From Clostridiales bacterium (lineage in GTDB: Bacteria; Bacillota; Clostridia; Oscillospirales; Oscillospiraceae), in the NCBI GenBank assembly GCA_902362775.1, contig CABIXV010000003.1, forward strand, positions 124,001 to 188,000: a stretch of DNA of 64,000 bases. The letters are read 5' to 3'. The notes under the pieces are model-generated. The model worked only from the letters and a program-made list of their open reading frames with translations. It was not told the origin of the DNA and did no database searches. The translations under genes and the position numbers were made by a program. This document shows, in pieces, positions 44,894 through 53,135 of this stretch; within the stretch, counting starts at the first letter, position 1, and the number at the start of each line of letters is the position of its first letter.

Positions 44894-44992
44894 TTAGACA
44901 GAGAACAGCCCGGAGAGCAGAGGTACAAGGACCATGCCAACAACGGCTACACCAGCACCGGCCATAAGCTGCTTCATGCCCTGAGATTTTGC
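44894..44992 (-). pseudogene. Maff2 protein, 3' half (cut off by the tet(W) element)
   Basis: Minus-strand reading KSQGMKQLMAGAGVAVVGMV followed by LVPLLSGLF and a stop, the C-terminal half of Maff2-family mobile-element proteins (about 72 residues, two membrane helices). It has no start; upstream is a TGA at 44993-44995 from the inserted element. The matching N-terminal half is at 55697-55837. Confidence 0.88.
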
Positions 44993-45038
44993 TCAGATGT
45001 GATAAAGAAGCAATAGAAGTGTAAAAAATTTTGCCGTT

Positions 45039-45071
45039 CCTATCCGGCACTTGCGCATTGCGCCGGATAGG
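45039..45071 (-). terminator. Hairpin after the serine recombinase gene
   Basis: CCTATCCGGC / GCCGGATAGG, perfect 10-bp stem. On the minus strand a T6 run follows 10 bases later, further than usual, so termination is likely but not certain. Confidence 0.6.
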
Positions 45072-45079
45072 TCGGGCGG

Positions 45080-46690
45080 TCATTCGGGCAGGTCTACCTT
45101 GCCAACGAAAGAGTAGTAAATATCAATGTCCTGTCTGCGTGTGCCGTTCTCGTCATAGCTGCACTCATGCACAACGATTTTCTCCACAAACTCACGCAAA
45201 AGGGTAGGGGTAAGTTCTTCAAAACTGGTATACTTGCGGACAACATTCATAAACTTTTCTGCGTTTACCGTGGCTTCCTGCGCTTTGGAAAGCTCTGCCC
45301 GGATAGCGGCGGCTCTCTCTTTCAGTTCTTTCTGCTCGGCTTCATAGTCTGCCGACAGTTCTGTGAAACGCTCGTCTGAAATGCGCCCGGTCACGCTGTC
45401 CTCATACAGCCGCTTGAAGATAGCGGATAACTCGCTGATACGCTTCTCGGCGGCTTCCAGCTCCTTTTTCCTTGCGGCGTTCCTGCGCTTGCCCCCGTCC
45501 TCGTTCTGCTCGATCAGCAGCTTCATAAAACGGGCTTCATGCTTCGCTGCATAGCTGGTAACTTTCCGCAGATTGTCGGTCACTCCGGCGGTCAACAGGT
45601 CGGTGCGGATAAAATGCGCCGTACAGTCAACGGTACGCTTCTTGTAGCTCCCGCAGATGTAACAATCCTGCTTGCGGGTGGCGTTCTGGTAACGCTGCTG
45701 GTAAAGGACGCTGCCGCAGTCGGCACAAAAGAGTATGCCGGAGAATAAGCCCACTTCATCATAGCGGTTCGGGCGTTTGCGCTGCTTGCGTAACTCCTGC
45801 ACACGCTCCCACATCTGGGTGTCAATGATAGGCTCGTGGTGGTTCTCGAAAATCGCCTGTTTCTCAATGGGGTTCTCTACGCTGTGCTTGGTCTTGTAGG
45901 ACGGCTTCTCCGTCTTGAAGTTTACCAGACAGCCCGTGTACTCCCTGTTTTCAAGGATATGTACCACGGTATTGGTCGCCCACTTGCACTCATAGCCGGG
46001 GTGGTAGCGGCGGGTGCTTCCCGTCCGGCGGTATTCCAGCGTTCCCGGCGTGGGGATTTCCTGCTCTGTGAGCATACGGGCTATCTTGGTCGGCCCGTTC
46101 CCGGCAAGGCACAAGCTGTAAATCTGCCGCACGACAGGGGCGGCTTCCCCGTCAATGATAAAATTTTCGTCCTCGTCCATAAGGTAGCCGTATACGGGTT
46201 TGCTCGTGACGGGCTTCCCGCTCATACCCTTAGACCGTTTTACTGCTTTGATTTTCTTGCTCGTATCTCTCACCAGCCATTCGTTAAAAATGTTCCGCAG
46301 AGGGGCAAAATCATTGTCGCCCTGTGCGCTGTCCACTCCGTCATTGATAGCGATAAAGCGGACGCCTTTCTGTGGGAAAATCATTTCCGTATACATTCCC
46401 ACTTGCAGATAGTTTCGCCCTAACCGTGACATATCCTTGACGATAACGGTGCCGACTTTTCCGGCTTCAATGTCCGCAAGCATGGCTTGAAAACCGGGTC
46501 TTTGGAAGTTCGCCCCAGAATAACCGTCATCTGTGTACCATTGCAGATTGGAAAAGCCGTTCTGCTTCGCATAGGTTTCAAGAATACGCTTCTGGTTTGA
46601 AATAGAATTGCTCTCACCTTGCAGCTCGTCCTCGTGGGATAATCTCGGATAAAGGGCGGTAATAAGGTTTCGGGTGGTCTGTCTTAACAT
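45080..46690 (-). CDS. Large serine recombinase (TnpX/TndX type)
   Basis: 536 residues; ATG 46690 behind GGAGGACACT (a frame start four codons upstream contains that ribosome site). N-terminal resolvase domain with catalytic Ser in ALYPRLSHEDE, the GTVIVKDMSRLGRNYLQVG motif, recombinase domain, zinc ribbon (FCADCGSVLYQ ... CYICGSYKK), a coiled coil, and a C-terminal DUF4368-like end. Cuts the element out as a circle and inserts it at the Maff2 site. It stands at the left edge of the element as in Tn4451. Confidence 0.95.
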   Translation of the reverse strand: MLRQTTRNLITALYPRLSHEDELQGESNSISNQKRILETYAKQNGFSNLQWYTDDGYSGANFQRPGFQAMLADIEAGKVGTVIVKDMSRLGRNYLQVGMYTEMIFPQKGVRFIAINDGVDSAQGDNDFAPLRNIFNEWLVRDTSKKIKAVKRSKGMSGKPVTSKPVYGYLMDEDENFIIDGEAAPVVRQIYSLCLAGNGPTKIARMLTEQEIPTPGTLEYRRTGSTRRYHPGYECKWATNTVVHILENREYTGCLVNFKTEKPSYKTKHSVENPIEKQAIFENHHEPIIDTQMWERVQELRKQRKRPNRYDEVGLFSGILFCADCGSVLYQQRYQNATRKQDCYICGSYKKRTVDCTAHFIRTDLLTAGVTDNLRKVTSYAAKHEARFMKLLIEQNEDGGKRRNAARKKELEAAEKRISELSAIFKRLYEDSVTGRISDERFTELSADYEAEQKELKERAAAIRAELSKAQEATVNAEKFMNVVRKYTSFEELTPTLLREFVEKIVVHECSYDENGTRRQDIDIYYSFVGKVDLPE

Positions 46691-46790
46691 AGTGTCCTCC
46701 ATTTCCGACAGCCAGCCCCACTATTCCGTATGACTATCATACCACACGCCGGGGCTGGCTGTACAGTCCTTTTTGCTTCTTTACGTCCCG

Positions 46791-46973
46791 TCAAATTGCC
46801 GATTTTTGTGTAGCAGCTTCCGCTTCCAGCACTTTCAGCATTTTATCGGCGGCGGTGGCGGTGGTGTCCTGCTTGAAATAGCCGGAAACGACAAGGACAG
46901 AGTTGCCCATGCGGATTTCCGTCACGCAATCCGGGCGGCGGGTGCTGCGGTCATTCTTTGGGGTGTTGGTCAT
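46791..46973 (-). CDS. tnpW: TnpW-family small transposon protein
   Basis: 60 residues; ATG overlaps the ATPase stop by 4 bases, AAAGGAG upstream. IRMGNSVLVVSGYFKQDTT and the helix TAADKMLKVLEAE are TnpW-like. Role unknown. A paralogue is at 57411. Confidence 0.82.
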   Translation of the reverse strand: MTNTPKNDRSTRRPDCVTEIRMGNSVLVVSGYFKQDTTATAADKMLKVLEAEAATQKSAI

Positions 46974-47824
46974 AGGCGGCTCTCCTTTCTATTCATCAGC
47001 TTTTTCAATTGTTCCATTTTCTCCTGCGCCGTGGCTTTTCGGAAGTTGCTCCCGGTAAAGCGGACAGGGGAACACATTTCAATCAGACGGTCATAAATGC
47101 GGGCGTGGGCGGTGTCCTCCGGGTGCTGCAAGTCCTCCAGCGTGAGATTGGTCGTGACGATCAGCGGCCTGCCGCTGCGGTAACGGCTGTCAATCACGTT
47201 GTAGACCTGCTCTAAGCCGTATTCCGTTCCCCGTTCCATTCCAAAATCATCAAGGATAAGCAGCGGGAAGCTGCATAGCCGGGAGATGTATTCGTTCCTG
47301 CCCTCAAAGCTGGCGGCAAGGTCATTGAGTATCAATGCAAAGTTTGTCATGCACACGGGGATTTCACGCTCCATAAGGGCATTTGCGATACAGCCCGCAA
47401 AATAGCTCTTGCCTGTGCCAACGCCGCCCCATAGCAGATAGCCAATGTTGCGCTCTTTCATAGCTTCCCAGTTCTCCACATAGAAATGTGCATGTTCCAT
47501 TTGCGGACATTTGCCGTTGTCGTTCTCAAACGTCCAGCCCTGCATAGCCGGGTCTGTGAAGCCCCGCCGCTTCAACCGCTCGACAGTTTCAAGGTGGCTG
47601 CGCTGTTTCTCTGCGGCTTCCCGTTTCTCACGCTCTGCCCGCTGGCAGTCACATTCTGCCGGGTGGCGGTCACGCCCGAAAAGGCTCTTGCCCTCCGGGA
47701 AATAGGCTTCTTTGGGCTTGCGGCATTTGCCGCAGTATAAAAGCCCGTCCTCGCCTGTGTAGTCCTCCGGCTCCGGCGTGGTATCGGTCATATTCAAAAT
47801 CATTTCGTCAAATCCATTCGTCAT
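46970..47824 (-). CDS. DnaC/IstB-like ATP-binding protein (helicase loader type)
   Basis: 284 residues, ATG 47824 behind GGAGGGCGAGAGCTT and overlapping the previous stop. N-terminal zinc knuckle (YCGKCRKPKEAYF ... CDCQ), AAA+ ATPase with GGVGTGKSYFAGCIA and PLLILDDFGMER. Loads replicative helicase at the element's origin during rolling-circle or theta replication. Pairs with the replisome organizer upstream; the same pair recurs at 57649/58509. Confidence 0.92.
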   Translation of the reverse strand: MTNGFDEMILNMTDTTPEPEDYTGEDGLLYCGKCRKPKEAYFPEGKSLFGRDRHPAECDCQRAEREKREAAEKQRSHLETVERLKRRGFTDPAMQGWTFENDNGKCPQMEHAHFYVENWEAMKERNIGYLLWGGVGTGKSYFAGCIANALMEREIPVCMTNFALILNDLAASFEGRNEYISRLCSFPLLILDDFGMERGTEYGLEQVYNVIDSRYRSGRPLIVTTNLTLEDLQHPEDTAHARIYDRLIEMCSPVRFTGSNFRKATAQEKMEQLKKLMNRKESRL

Positions 47825-48579
47825 AAGCTCTCGCCCTCCTTGCAGGTATAATCGGGTATGCCCTTTTTCGGGGCTTTCTTGGCTGCGTCCTCCTGCGCCC
47901 ACTTGAAAATCGTGGCTGCATGGCTCTTGTATTTCCTCCCGCTGGAAGCGATATGGCAGGATAAGCGGTCAATGTAATACTCCCACTTGCCGGGAAGCTC
48001 TGTTTTCAGCCCGTCAAGCTCCGTATCGGAAAGAATAACATTGTGGTATCTGCCATAGGCGGCGGGGGCGGGGTGTCCTGTTTCTAACTCTCTCTCTTTT
48101 TCTATCTCTATATCTATCTCTTTCTCTATCTCTATCTCTGGTGGACAAATGTCCGCTCGATATGGTGGACATTTGTCCGCCCCTGTCTGCGGCAGGGCTT
48201 TTTGTTCCTGCAAAGCCAGCCTCGCCCTGCGCTTGCGCTCCCCCTCGGTAGAGGACTGGCCGATTAAAAGCTCAATGTTGCTCATGTAGAGTGCGCCGCT
48301 TTGCAAAGGCTCCACAAGCCCCAGCTTCATAAAGATTTTCAAGGCTCTCTCTACGGTGCCTACCTGCTGGCGGGTAATGGTCGCAATCATCTGGGCGGTG
48401 TAGGGGATATTCTCGTCAAGCTGCAATTTCCCGCCGTTTTTCAGCGATTTCAAGTACAGCTTCAAGAGGATGTTGGAATAGATAACGCCGTCCTGCATAC
48501 TTTCCAGCAGAACGATTGCGTCATCATCAAAATAGCTCTCTTTCAGCTTGAGGTAGTAATATTTGCGGTTATCTGCCAT
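47821..48579 (-). CDS. Replisome organizer / replication initiator (RepA-N/DnaD-like)
   Basis: 252 residues from MADNRKYYYLKLKESYFDDD, ATG 48579, AAAAGGAGG upstream. Phage replisome organizer-type N-terminal winged helix (residues 1-120), then a low-complexity Glu-Ile-Lys stretch encoded by TATCTC-type hexamer repeats (48095-48146), and a C-terminal helical part. Expected to bind the element's origin and hand over to the DnaC-like ATPase. Confidence 0.88.
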   Translation of the reverse strand: MADNRKYYYLKLKESYFDDDAIVLLESMQDGVIYSNILLKLYLKSLKNGGKLQLDENIPYTAQMIATITRQQVGTVERALKIFMKLGLVEPLQSGALYMSNIELLIGQSSTEGERKRRARLALQEQKALPQTGADKCPPYRADICPPEIEIEKEIDIEIEKERELETGHPAPAAYGRYHNVILSDTELDGLKTELPGKWEYYIDRLSCHIASSGRKYKSHAATIFKWAQEDAAKKAPKKGIPDYTCKEGESL

Positions 48580-48751
48580 AGGCTGTGTCCTCCTTTTTCC
48601 AGCGTTTGGAATAATAGTGGGGGCATAGTATGATAACCGCCCGGAAGCTCTGTTTGCAGTCACGGGTGCAGCCCCGGCATAGGTCGTTGTAAGTGATACG
48701 GTTGCGGTGGTTGAGGAAGAAAGACCATTCCAGCCGCCGCTTTTTGCTCAT
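48569..48751 (-). CDS. Small conserved Cys-containing protein
   Basis: 60 residues from MSKKRRLEWSFFLNHRNRIT. DLCRGCTRDCKQSF holds three Cys plus one in ILCPHYY, a possible zinc site. Its end contains the ribosome site of the replisome organizer and overlaps its start by 11 bases, which suggests coupling. Unknown function. Confidence 0.7.
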   Translation of the reverse strand: MSKKRRLEWSFFLNHRNRITYNDLCRGCTRDCKQSFRAVIILCPHYYSKRWKKEDTAYGR

Positions 48752-48946
48752 TCTCGGCAATGGTAAGCTCCTTTCTGCCGTTCCTATCGGTGCAACAGGA
48801 TAGGGGGCATTTTCTGTATGTTCTCGGTGTCATTTTCGGGCTTTTTCTGCCCTGTAAGCCCCGTTTGGAAGTCGGGGAGTATTGCGGTAAGGGTTCATAT
48901 CATACCTGTATTTTTGTAGGGTTTCGGTATCATTTCGGGGCAGTCT
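48752..48946. other. Short gap below the relaxase gene
   Basis: No gene supported. Contains GCCGTTCCTATCGG and CAACAGGATAGG, similar in wording to the hairpin at 45039-45071. Confidence 0.4.
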
Positions 48947-50569
48947 TTAACGCTCCTGTTCGTGCTTTTTCTGCTGGCTCGGTGCGCCCCTTAAAATCTG
49001 GTCGATATTGCGTCTGACTGTCTGAAGCTCCTGCGCCCGCTGCCGTTTCTCCCGGTAGTCGTTATATCCGGCGTTCTTCTGAACGGTAAGCTGCTCGATC
49101 TCCCTTTGCAGGGCTTTGCTGGCGGGCAGCTTGGTTATTCCATGCTCCCGGAAATAGCGGGCGGCTGCGTCCGCTATGAGAAAATCGCTTTCGTGCTGCT
49201 CCCGGTAGGCTCTCCGGGCTTTCTCCGATTTCTGCGCTTTCAGACCGTCACGGGCGGGCTTCGTGCCGATATAGCCCAAAAGGTTGCGCTGCAATTCCTT
49301 TTTCTCCCGGATAGCGGCTTCCAGCCCTTTCAGCCCGGCAAGGCTCTCCTGCGTGGCGGCGTTGGCTGCGGAAATGGCAGCGTCCAGCTCGTCCGGGGAA
49401 GAAAAGCCGTACTGCTGGTAGAGCATGAGGGTAGCCGACATCTGTTTGAGGTTGTGCATAGTCGCCCACTTCTCATAGCCCCGTCCTTTCCCCTCGGCTC
49501 GCTTGGCGGCTATGTCTACCATGCGCTGTACAGCGTCATTGTTCGGGGCGTTTTTCGCTTCTTTTTTCGTCCGTAAGCGGTCTTTGATACTGCCGGGGTA
49601 TTCCGCTATGGCTGCGGGTTTTTCGGCGGCTCTGGCGGCGTTCTGCTCCAAAACGGAGAGGACAGCAGCCCGGTCAAAATCGTCCCCCAGCTTCCGGGCG
49701 GTAATTGGCTTCGTCCTGTCCGGCGTGAGGTAACTTAGCCGCCCCCGGCTCTCCTTGACGGTCACACCATGCCGGAGAAGCAGGGCGGCAAACTCATCAA
49801 AGCCGGAAGCAGCGGCAAGGGCTTCCCGGATAGTCCGGCGCAGCTTCGCCTTATCCGTTTCAAACTTGGTCTGCCGGGGCGTGATACCGTCCGCAATCAT
49901 AGGGGCGTTTGCTTTATCCAGCGCAACCTGTCCTTTCTTCTGCGCCCAATATTCACGCTCGGTAATGCGCTCCTTGCTGCCGTTCAAAAGGTCTATCTGA
50001 TAAAGCCCCTCGCTGTGGCACATTTCCATGACTTCGGCTTTCAGATAGTTCATAGCTGCGTCTGTGCAGCGGTGCTTGCAGCCTGCTTTCCTGTCCGCTG
50101 GCCTGTCCATGTGGGGCAGCATGGGAACCTCCGCAATCCGCAGACTGTTAATGACGATATGCACATGGATATTTTCGGTGTGGCTGTGCCCGTCCGGGTG
50201 GGTGCAGACAAGAGCCTGGTGTCCGGGGAAATGCTCGGCGCAGAACTTCTCGCCCAGCTCCTGCGCCCGATCAACGGTCAAGCCGTTGTCCGGGCCGTCC
50301 CGTGGGTCAAAGCTGATGATATAGTGGTGGCTCTTAACGTCCTCCCGTTTCTGGTTCTTGCCATAGCGGAGATTGGAGCGCATACAGGCAACGGCAAAAT
50401 CCTCCCCGTCACAATTCAGAGAGGATATGCGGTAGTCTGCCCTCGGTATGAGCCGCCCGTCTGCGTCAAGGGTGGGCTTCATGGTAAACTCGTCATGCTC
50501 GAATGTGAGGTATTTTTCAGCGTTCCCGTAGTTGGCATTTTTAGAGCTGATATGTTTGAGTATCGCCAA
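48947..50569 (-). CDS. Relaxase of the tet(W) element (MOBP type), TTG start
   Basis: 540 residues. TTG 50569 gives MAILKHISSKNANYG, the common start of this family, with AGGTGA 5 bases ahead; the GTG three codons upstream has no suitable ribosome site. Y of NAEKYLTF is a candidate nucleophile; HPDGHSHTENIHVHIVIN is the metal-binding His motif. Long helical C-terminus ending GAPSQQKKHEQER, parallel to the ICE relaxase. Mobilizes the element with MobC (overlaps it by 29 bases). Confidence 0.9.
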   Translation of the reverse strand: MAILKHISSKNANYGNAEKYLTFEHDEFTMKPTLDADGRLIPRADYRISSLNCDGEDFAVACMRSNLRYGKNQKREDVKSHHYIISFDPRDGPDNGLTVDRAQELGEKFCAEHFPGHQALVCTHPDGHSHTENIHVHIVINSLRIAEVPMLPHMDRPADRKAGCKHRCTDAAMNYLKAEVMEMCHSEGLYQIDLLNGSKERITEREYWAQKKGQVALDKANAPMIADGITPRQTKFETDKAKLRRTIREALAAASGFDEFAALLLRHGVTVKESRGRLSYLTPDRTKPITARKLGDDFDRAAVLSVLEQNAARAAEKPAAIAEYPGSIKDRLRTKKEAKNAPNNDAVQRMVDIAAKRAEGKGRGYEKWATMHNLKQMSATLMLYQQYGFSSPDELDAAISAANAATQESLAGLKGLEAAIREKKELQRNLLGYIGTKPARDGLKAQKSEKARRAYREQHESDFLIADAAARYFREHGITKLPASKALQREIEQLTVQKNAGYNDYREKRQRAQELQTVRRNIDQILRGAPSQQKKHEQER

Positions 50570-50939
50570 CGGCTTCACCTACTTTCTGCAAGACTTCAAA
50601 CTTCAAGGCGGCAAGGTCGGCGGCAGCTCCCCGTACCTCGCCGGATAAGGCGGTATAAGGTGCGCCGTACTCGTTAAGGCTCCGGGCTATCTGGTTGAGG
50701 TTTCCACCGATTTTCCCGTACTCCGCTGTGAGCTTGGAGAGGGCGGCAAGCAGCCCGTCATTGACAGGGGAAACGGTAATCACGGGGCGTATGGTCGCTC
50801 CCCGTATGGCTTGCCGGATAAATTCGGACTGGCTGATTTCATACGCCGCCAGCCGCTCCGTGAAGTCGGCGTATTCTTCATCAGACAGGCGGGTTTTAAC
50901 CACATGGCGGCGGTGGGGCGTGTTGTATTTCTTTCGCAT
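50541..50939 (-). CDS. mobC: MobC relaxosome protein of the tet(W) element
   Basis: 132 residues; ATG 50939 behind GGAGGTCACAGACC. Ribbon-helix-helix start (VKTRLSDEEYADFTERLAAY, SQSEFIRQAIRG) and the MobC motif GKIGGNLNQIARSLNEYGAP. Binds oriT, which probably lies in the 500-base non-coding region upstream (see repeats at 51141-51265). Confidence 0.9.
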   Translation of the reverse strand: MRKKYNTPHRRHVVKTRLSDEEYADFTERLAAYEISQSEFIRQAIRGATIRPVITVSPVNDGLLAALSKLTAEYGKIGGNLNQIARSLNEYGAPYTALSGEVRGAAADLAALKFEVLQKVGEAVGDTQTYQL

Positions 50940-51470
50940 GGTCTGTGACCTCCTTTCTCGCCCGACAGGGCGCATAGCAGGGTTTGGGGAAGGCACTCCC
51001 CAACAAGATTCCCGCAGGGGCAAAATGAGCGGATAAGCGAATTTTGGTACTGTGGTAGAATCTTGCTCTGAAAAACTCCGGCGTTCCCCGGTTCCCGTCC
51101 TTTCCGCTAACAAGACGTTTCAAAAGGGCTTTGCTACCCGCTATTCCGGCATATCTTGAAAATTTTCCTTTCACTACCTACAACACCACGAAAAGCAGAA
51201 TAGACGGAGATTTTTAGAAATTTCCCCTTATTCCCTACAACACCACGCAAGCCGGAATAGGCGGACAATGGCAGTATTTTTTCTTTGATACCCTCCACGG
51301 ATAGGAACAGGCTTTTGCCAACTGCGGCGGCTATTTTCTCTTTTGTTTTTTCATACTGGGGATTTTCAAAAACGCCGAACAGGAACGAAAAAAGCAGCAA
51401 ATCCGTTGAATAGATTTACTGCTTTCTGGTTGCCGGCGAAGCGGCGGTTATTCAGTTGTAGGCGGTAGAG
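50940..51470. other. Non-coding region upstream of mobC, candidate oriT region
   Basis: About 530 bases without a credible gene. Contains TTGGGGA-AGGCAC-TCCCCAA near 50982-51003 and the repeats described at 51141-51265. Confidence 0.5.
51141..51265. repeat. Direct and inverted repeats, candidate oriT of the tet(W) element
   Basis: CCTACAACACCACG followed by a GAATAG-type end occurs at 51177-51208 and again at 51234-51265 (57-base period). CTATTCCGGC at 51141-51150 is the exact inverse of GCCGGAATAG at 51251-51260. Placement upstream of mobC fits oriT or a MobC/recombinase binding array; a nick site is not identifiable. Confidence 0.5.
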
Positions 51471-51674
51471 CTATCTCCCAAAGCGGAACTTGAATATAGC
51501 TGTGAGAAGCGTCTGGGTGATGTAGTCCTCTGTATCTTGGTCTATCCGTCCATTCACACGGGCGGCACACTGTATGCGGCGGCGGTAATACTGCAACACG
51601 GTTCCCACCGCTTCCGGCTCCCCGCTGGCGGCTTGTACGATTGTTTCATAAGGGAGAAGCCTGTTATTCTTCAT
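51471..51674 (-). CDS. Helix-turn-helix protein (HTH_16 type, Tn916 Orf8-like)
   Basis: 67 residues. RLLPYETIVQAASGEPEAVG followed by YYRRRIQCAAR and LLTAIFKF matches the small HTH_16 proteins paired with sigma-like factors in conjugative elements. Its ATG lies inside the end of the sigma gene (11-base overlap). Probably works with the sigma factor. Confidence 0.85.
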   Translation of the reverse strand: MKNNRLLPYETIVQAASGEPEAVGTVLQYYRRRIQCAARVNGRIDQDTEDYITQTLLTAIFKFRFGR

Positions 51675-52110
51675 GCGCTATTCCCTCCATTTCCGCTTGG
51701 AGCTGCCGTAGGGCTTTTCGGATATGGTAGCCCGCTGTGCTGCGGCTGCGCCCGTACTGTCTGCCAATTTCGTGCTGTGGAATACGCTTGAAAAAGGACA
51801 GGTAAATCATTTCCCGCTCCCGTTCGTCCAGCCGTGACAGGGCTTCCGCAAGTAAGCCGCTGCTGAAAATGACCGTATCGCCGCAAAGGGTAAGTATGTA
51901 TTCCTCGTCCGGCTCCGGGGCTTGGAAATATTCATCTGTCGTGCCTAAAGGGTAGTGCTTTTCGTCTGTGAGGTATTCAAGGGATATTTCTCTTTTGTGC
52001 TTCCTGCTCCGTGTCCTCGCTGCGTTGATCGTTGCATTTCGGATAACGACTTTGCAAAAGGCATGGAAAGTGTACTCGATATGTTCCCGATATTCTTCTG
52101 TACAGGTCAT
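51664..52110 (-). CDS. Sigma-70-like factor (Tn916 Orf7-like)
   Basis: 148 residues, ATG behind AAAGGGGGATTTTCC. Weak region 2-like start, clear region 4 near the end (EREMIYLSFFKRIPQHEIGR, RSRSTAGYHIRKALRQL). Controls element genes in Tn916-type systems; here upstream of HTH_16. A 200-base leader with strong hairpins precedes it. Confidence 0.88.
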   Translation of the reverse strand: MTCTEEYREHIEYTFHAFCKVVIRNATINAARTRSRKHKREISLEYLTDEKHYPLGTTDEYFQAPEPDEEYILTLCGDTVIFSSGLLAEALSRLDEREREMIYLSFFKRIPQHEIGRQYGRSRSTAGYHIRKALRQLQAEMEGIAHEE

Positions 52111-52172
52111 GGAAAATCCCCCTTTCCTCCCAAAAGGGCTGTGGCTGGTTAGTAGTTGCTTTTTATGATAGT

Positions 52173-52277
52173 AAGGGGCGGCAGCACTTTAGGCTGTCGC
52201 CCCTTGATTGCCTACCAGCAAAGGCGGGCGGGGCTGTCAACGGCTGCGCATATGCGCCGTTCATCTTGACCGTTGAC
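52173..52277. repeat. Two stem-loops in the leader of the sigma gene
   Basis: AAGGGGCGGCAGC (52173-52185) pairs with GCTGTCGCCCCTT (52193-52205). GTCAACGG (52236-52243) pairs with CCGTTGAC (52270-52277), with the perfect palindrome GCGCATATGCGC (52246-52257) inside. No T-runs follow, so attenuation or protein binding is more likely than termination. Confidence 0.6.
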
Positions 52278-52317
52278 TGGCTCGGCTGGGTTTGCTATTT
52301 ACCCGACAAACTTGAAT

Positions 52318-53085
52318 TTATTTTAAGCTATCACGTTTTACCTTCTTAAGCCTTACTATCATTACCATAGGAATTTCTTTGTTGGTTTTAAAACATTCTT
52401 CATAAAATCCATCAATGACAAATCCAGCTCTAAAACAAAGGTTAAAAATATCTTGTATGGAACGATGATAATAAATCTGCTCTTTCGGTTGCCCTTCAAT
52501 CGCTATATCATAGTAACTGTGCGGTGTCATATATTTTTCAGTCAACGTGACAAAACAAGGGTGTTGCGTTGCAAAGACAAAAATTCCGCTTTCCTGCAAC
52601 AGTTCATAAACAGCCATAAGAAGTGGTTCAATATCCGTAATATCCATAATTGCCATATTAGAAACTGCTTTCGTAAAGGCTCGATTTCTTTTTAATTCTA
52701 ATATACTTTTTCTATCGGTCGCATCCGCCACACAAAATTCAATTTGTTTTGCATATTGTGATTGCCGTCTTTTAGCCAATTCTATCATTTTTTTGCTGTA
52801 ATCAAAAGCGACAACCGAAGCGCCTCTTTGTGCAAGATACGAAGAATAATTTCCATTGCCACACGCAATATCCAAAATGTAATCCGCAGGATTAGGAGAT
52901 AGAAGTTCCGTTACTTTGGGACGCACTACCTCTCTGTGAAATTCATTAGATTCGTCACCCATTGCATTATCCCAAAATTGTGCGTTCTCCTCCCAGATTT
53001 TTTTACTTTCCTCTGTTCCCATGTTCTCTCCCACTCCCCAAATTTGCTTTTTTGCTTCCATTAAATCTTCCTTACTATATTCCAT
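52318..53085 (-). CDS. SAM-dependent methyltransferase downstream of tet(W)
   Basis: 255 residues; ATG 53085 behind GGAGGGTAACA. Class I fold with SAM motif YILDIACGNGNYSSYLA near residue 70-86, VVAFDYSKKMIELAKRR, and CVADATD. Only 50 bases after tet(W), so probably cotranscribed. Similar methyltransferases accompany tet genes as cargo; its substrate is unknown and a resistance role should not be assumed. The DNA is notably AT-richer than the surrounding IME genes, a sign of separate origin. Confidence 0.85.
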   Translation of the reverse strand: MEYSKEDLMEAKKQIWGVGENMGTEESKKIWEENAQFWDNAMGDESNEFHREVVRPKVTELLSPNPADYILDIACGNGNYSSYLAQRGASVVAFDYSKKMIELAKRRQSQYAKQIEFCVADATDRKSILELKRNRAFTKAVSNMAIMDITDIEPLLMAVYELLQESGIFVFATQHPCFVTLTEKYMTPHSYYDIAIEGQPKEQIYYHRSIQDIFNLCFRAGFVIDGFYEECFKTNKEIPMVMIVRLKKVKRDSLK

Positions 53086-53135
53086 TGTTACCCTCCATAA
53101 CTTCTGATTGTTGCCGTCTTGACGATTATGTATCT

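Noticed and set aside
51141..51265. CRISPR-like look of the repeats upstream of mobC
   Set aside because: Only two direct copies and one inverted piece, no regular spacers, no cas genes.
51134..51400. 88-codon minus-strand frame upstream of mobC
   Set aside because: Its sequence is made of the DNA repeats described as candidate oriT (repeated GLRGVVG/AFRGVVG), and it lacks a credible start.
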